Below, one piece after another: positions 6,814 through 9,020 of a DNA stretch of 9,020 nucleotides (position 1 is the stretch's first letter; each line of letters begins with the position of its first letter). The stretch comes from Gammaproteobacteria bacterium (GTDB lineage Bacteria > Pseudomonadota > Gammaproteobacteria > Xanthomonadales > Xanthomonadaceae). The stretch spans positions 1 through 9,020 of the forward strand of contig JAAZHF010000401.1 of the NCBI GenBank assembly GCA_012510865.1, in the 5' to 3' direction. Position numbers and translations under genes: made by a program. The notes under the pieces are model-generated. The model worked only from the letters and a program-made list of their open reading frames with translations. It searched no databases and was not told the origin of the DNA.

Positions 6814-8248
6814 CGCCCGGCGTTGGCCGGATAGGCGCGCGGCAGGTCGCCGCGGGCGGCGTCGGGCTCGGGGCGCAGGTAGCGGTCGCGCAGCTCGGTC
6901 TGGCGCGAGCGCATCTCGATCGCGCGGCCGTCGAACCACACCTGCTGCGCGAGGCTGGCGACGTCCAGCGGATCGCCGTCCCACAGCACCAGGTCGGCGC
7001 GCAGTCCCGGCGCGATCGCCCCGATCTCGCCGTCGACGCCGAAGGCGCGAGCGGGGACGCGGGTCAGCCCGGCCAGTCCGTCGTCCCAGGGCAGCCCGTG
7101 GGCCACGGCGTTGCCCGCGAGCTGGCGCAGCTTGCGTGCGTCGTGCGAGGAGTCGCCGGACTGGGTGAATCCGACCTCGACCCCCGCCGCGCGCAGCAGC
7201 GCGGCACTGCGCAGGCTGGCATGGATGCGGTCAAAGTCGCCGGGCAGGTTGGCGAGCGGATCGACGAACACCGGGACCTTTGATCGCGCCAGCCCGTCGG
7301 CCACGCGCCAGGCCTCGCCGCCGCCGCGGACCACGACCTTCACCGCCTGCCGCTCGGACCAGCGCAGCAGCTGGCGGATGTCGGCCGCGCGGTCCACCGC
7401 CACCACCAGCGGGAGCCCGCCGTCCAGGTGCGCGCGCAGCGTGGCGCGGCCGGCGGGCGTCAGCAGCGCCGCGTGCGAATCGGCGGGAATGCGTCCGCGC
7501 GCCTCGTCCACGAGCTGGTCGAGCAGCATCCATTGCGCGGCGCGCGAGCCGCCGCTGAGCGCCGACGCGCGGCTGCCGAGGTCGATGAACAGCAGCTTCG
7601 GGCCCGCGGGCCGGTCGCCGCCGTCCAGGCGCATGGTCGCGCCCTGGCCACCGATGATCGAACCTCCCGCGCCGGTGCCCGCGGCCAGCAGGGTGAAGCC
7701 GATGCCCTCGACCCGCGCCACCGGCAGCAGCACCGAATCCGGGTTGTAGGCCAGGGTGACGTCGAACTCGGGACGCACGGTCATCTCGTGCGCGTTGGCG
7801 CCGAGCGCCAGCGTGCCGTCGGTGGTCGCCTCTTCGCCCGGGACCTCCTCGATCCCGATCCCGCTGACGCCGCCGAACAGCGCCGGGGTCAGCGGCCGGC
7901 CGCCGGCCTCGACCACGGTCGCACCGCCGGCGTCGAGCCCGTGGCCCACCGCCGCGATGCGGCCGCTGCGCACCAGCACGTCGGCGCCGCGCAGGGTGCC
8001 GCGCTCGGTCGCGGTGTGCACCGTGGCGTTGCGGATCAGCAGGTCCTGCGCGGCCGCGCCAGCGGAGGCCAGGAGGGTGGCCGCGAGCAGCAGCAATGCG
8101 CCCGGCAGTCGCAGCTGTGGGAGCGGCCATGGCCGCGATTGCCGTGGGAGCGAATCGCGTGGGAGCGAATCGCGGCCATGGCCGCTCCTACAGGGGTTGG
8201 CCCCAATGGTGTTGCTGCCACAGGGGTTGGTTCCACGGTGCGGGCGGC

Positions 8249-8252
<4 letters not shown>
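6810..8252 (-). CDS. Secreted amidohydrolase-family protein lacking the HxH metal motif
   Basis: This 480-aa protein has an export signal whose hydrophobic core is at about 49-64 (LPGALLLLAATLLASAGAAAQ), with likely cleavage near Ala68-Gln69. The composite beta-sandwich domain follows (DLLIRNATVHTATERGTLRGADVLVRSGRIAAVG), and its other half returns at the C-terminus (GEIGAIAPGLRADLVLWDGDPLDVASLAQQVWFDGRAIE), as in imidazolonepropionase-like amidohydrolases. Where the family normally has PGxIDxHxH it reads LTPALFGGVSGIGIEEV (121-137), so the first metal-binding histidines are absent and catalytic activity is doubtful. The start is the ATG overlapping the stop of the upstream amidohydrolase as ATGA. 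The signal peptide n-region is then unusually long (about 48 aa), because residues about 21-46 are encoded by a REP palindrome. It is followed by the acyltransferase with a GTGA overlap. The substrate is unknown; it may act with its tandem neighbour in the periplasm. Confidence 0.85.
8116..8192. repeat. REP palindrome inside the N-terminal coding region of the second amidohydrolase
   Basis: Arms of 25 bp lie at 8116-8140 (begins TGTGGGAGCGGCCATGG) and 8168-8192 (reverse complement begins TGTAGGAGCGGCCATGG). They differ at one position. The family is the same as at 1517-1590. Between the arms is a perfect 15-bp tandem duplication, GTGGGAGCGAATCGC at 8144-8158 and 8159-8173, which encodes the repeat DSLPR-DSLPR. 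An 11-bp direct repeat ACAGGGGTTGG occurs at 8190-8200 and 8220-8230, consistent with a second, truncated REP end. All of this lies between the coupled start codon (8252) and the signal-peptide core. Confidence 0.9.

Positions 8253-9020
<768 letters not shown>

Noticed and set aside
5872..6834. 320-aa plus-strand open frame opposite the acyltransferase, rich in Gln and Arg
   Set aside because: Its composition comes from antisense reading of Leu/Ala-rich membrane helices. No domain is visible.
7231..8130. Minus-strand frame starting at the ATG inside the REP palindrome
   Set aside because: The ATG belongs to the REP sequence CCATGG, and the frame is Arg/Gly-rich and out of phase with the amidohydrolase domains.
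8116..8230. Short spaced repeats that could suggest a CRISPR array
   Set aside because: The repeats are inverted REP arms with one tandem duplication. There are no regular spacers and no cas genes.

Overview
The window is about 9 kb of very GC-rich DNA, densely packed with genes on both strands. It looks chromosomal and most likely comes from Xanthomonadaceae/Lysobacteraceae (Lysobacter, Luteimonas, Pseudoxanthomonas or a relative). The grounds are the REP-type palindromes of the TGTAGGAGCGGCC...GGCCGCGA family at two places, the style of the tandem secreted amidohydrolases, and a Dph6-like protein and a 104-aa hypothetical protein that resemble Xanthomonas proteins as I remember them. No database search was possible, so the genus is an inference.

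Left part (1-2443, + strand): a glutathione-dependent formaldehyde detoxification operon. It runs frmR (formaldehyde-sensing repressor), frmA (S-(hydroxymethyl)glutathione dehydrogenase / class III ADH) and fghA/frmB (S-formylglutathione hydrolase). Formaldehyde reacts spontaneously with glutathione, FrmA oxidises the adduct to S-formylglutathione, and the hydrolase releases formate and glutathione. A possible FrmR operator half lies in the first 12 bases. A REP inverted pair sits between frmA and fghA.

Middle part (2440-4783, - strand): a Dph6-like PP-loop ATPase whose stop codon overlaps the fghA stop within a single CTAG, a 104-aa conserved hypothetical protein, a DegV-family (fatty-acid-binding) protein, and a 58-aa single-pass membrane protein resembling DUF3149. 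A candidate FNR/Anr-type promoter lies in front of the 58-aa gene.

Right part (4849-9020, - strand): three genes in a tight operon reading leftwards. They are a metal-dependent amidohydrolase cut by the window edge, a second secreted amidohydrolase-like protein that lacks the HxH metal motif, and an OafA-type membrane O-acyltransferase with a C-terminal SGNH domain. The junctions are ATGA and GTGA stop/start overlaps, which suggests translational coupling. A REP palindrome lies in frame inside the N-terminal coding region of the second amidohydrolase, just before its signal-peptide core.

I see no phage genes, transposase, CRISPR array, tRNA or rRNA. Most of the window is ordinary chromosome. 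The points most worth a second look are the REP inside a coupled gene start, the amidohydrolase without HxH, the altered PP-loop, and the FNR-like site.
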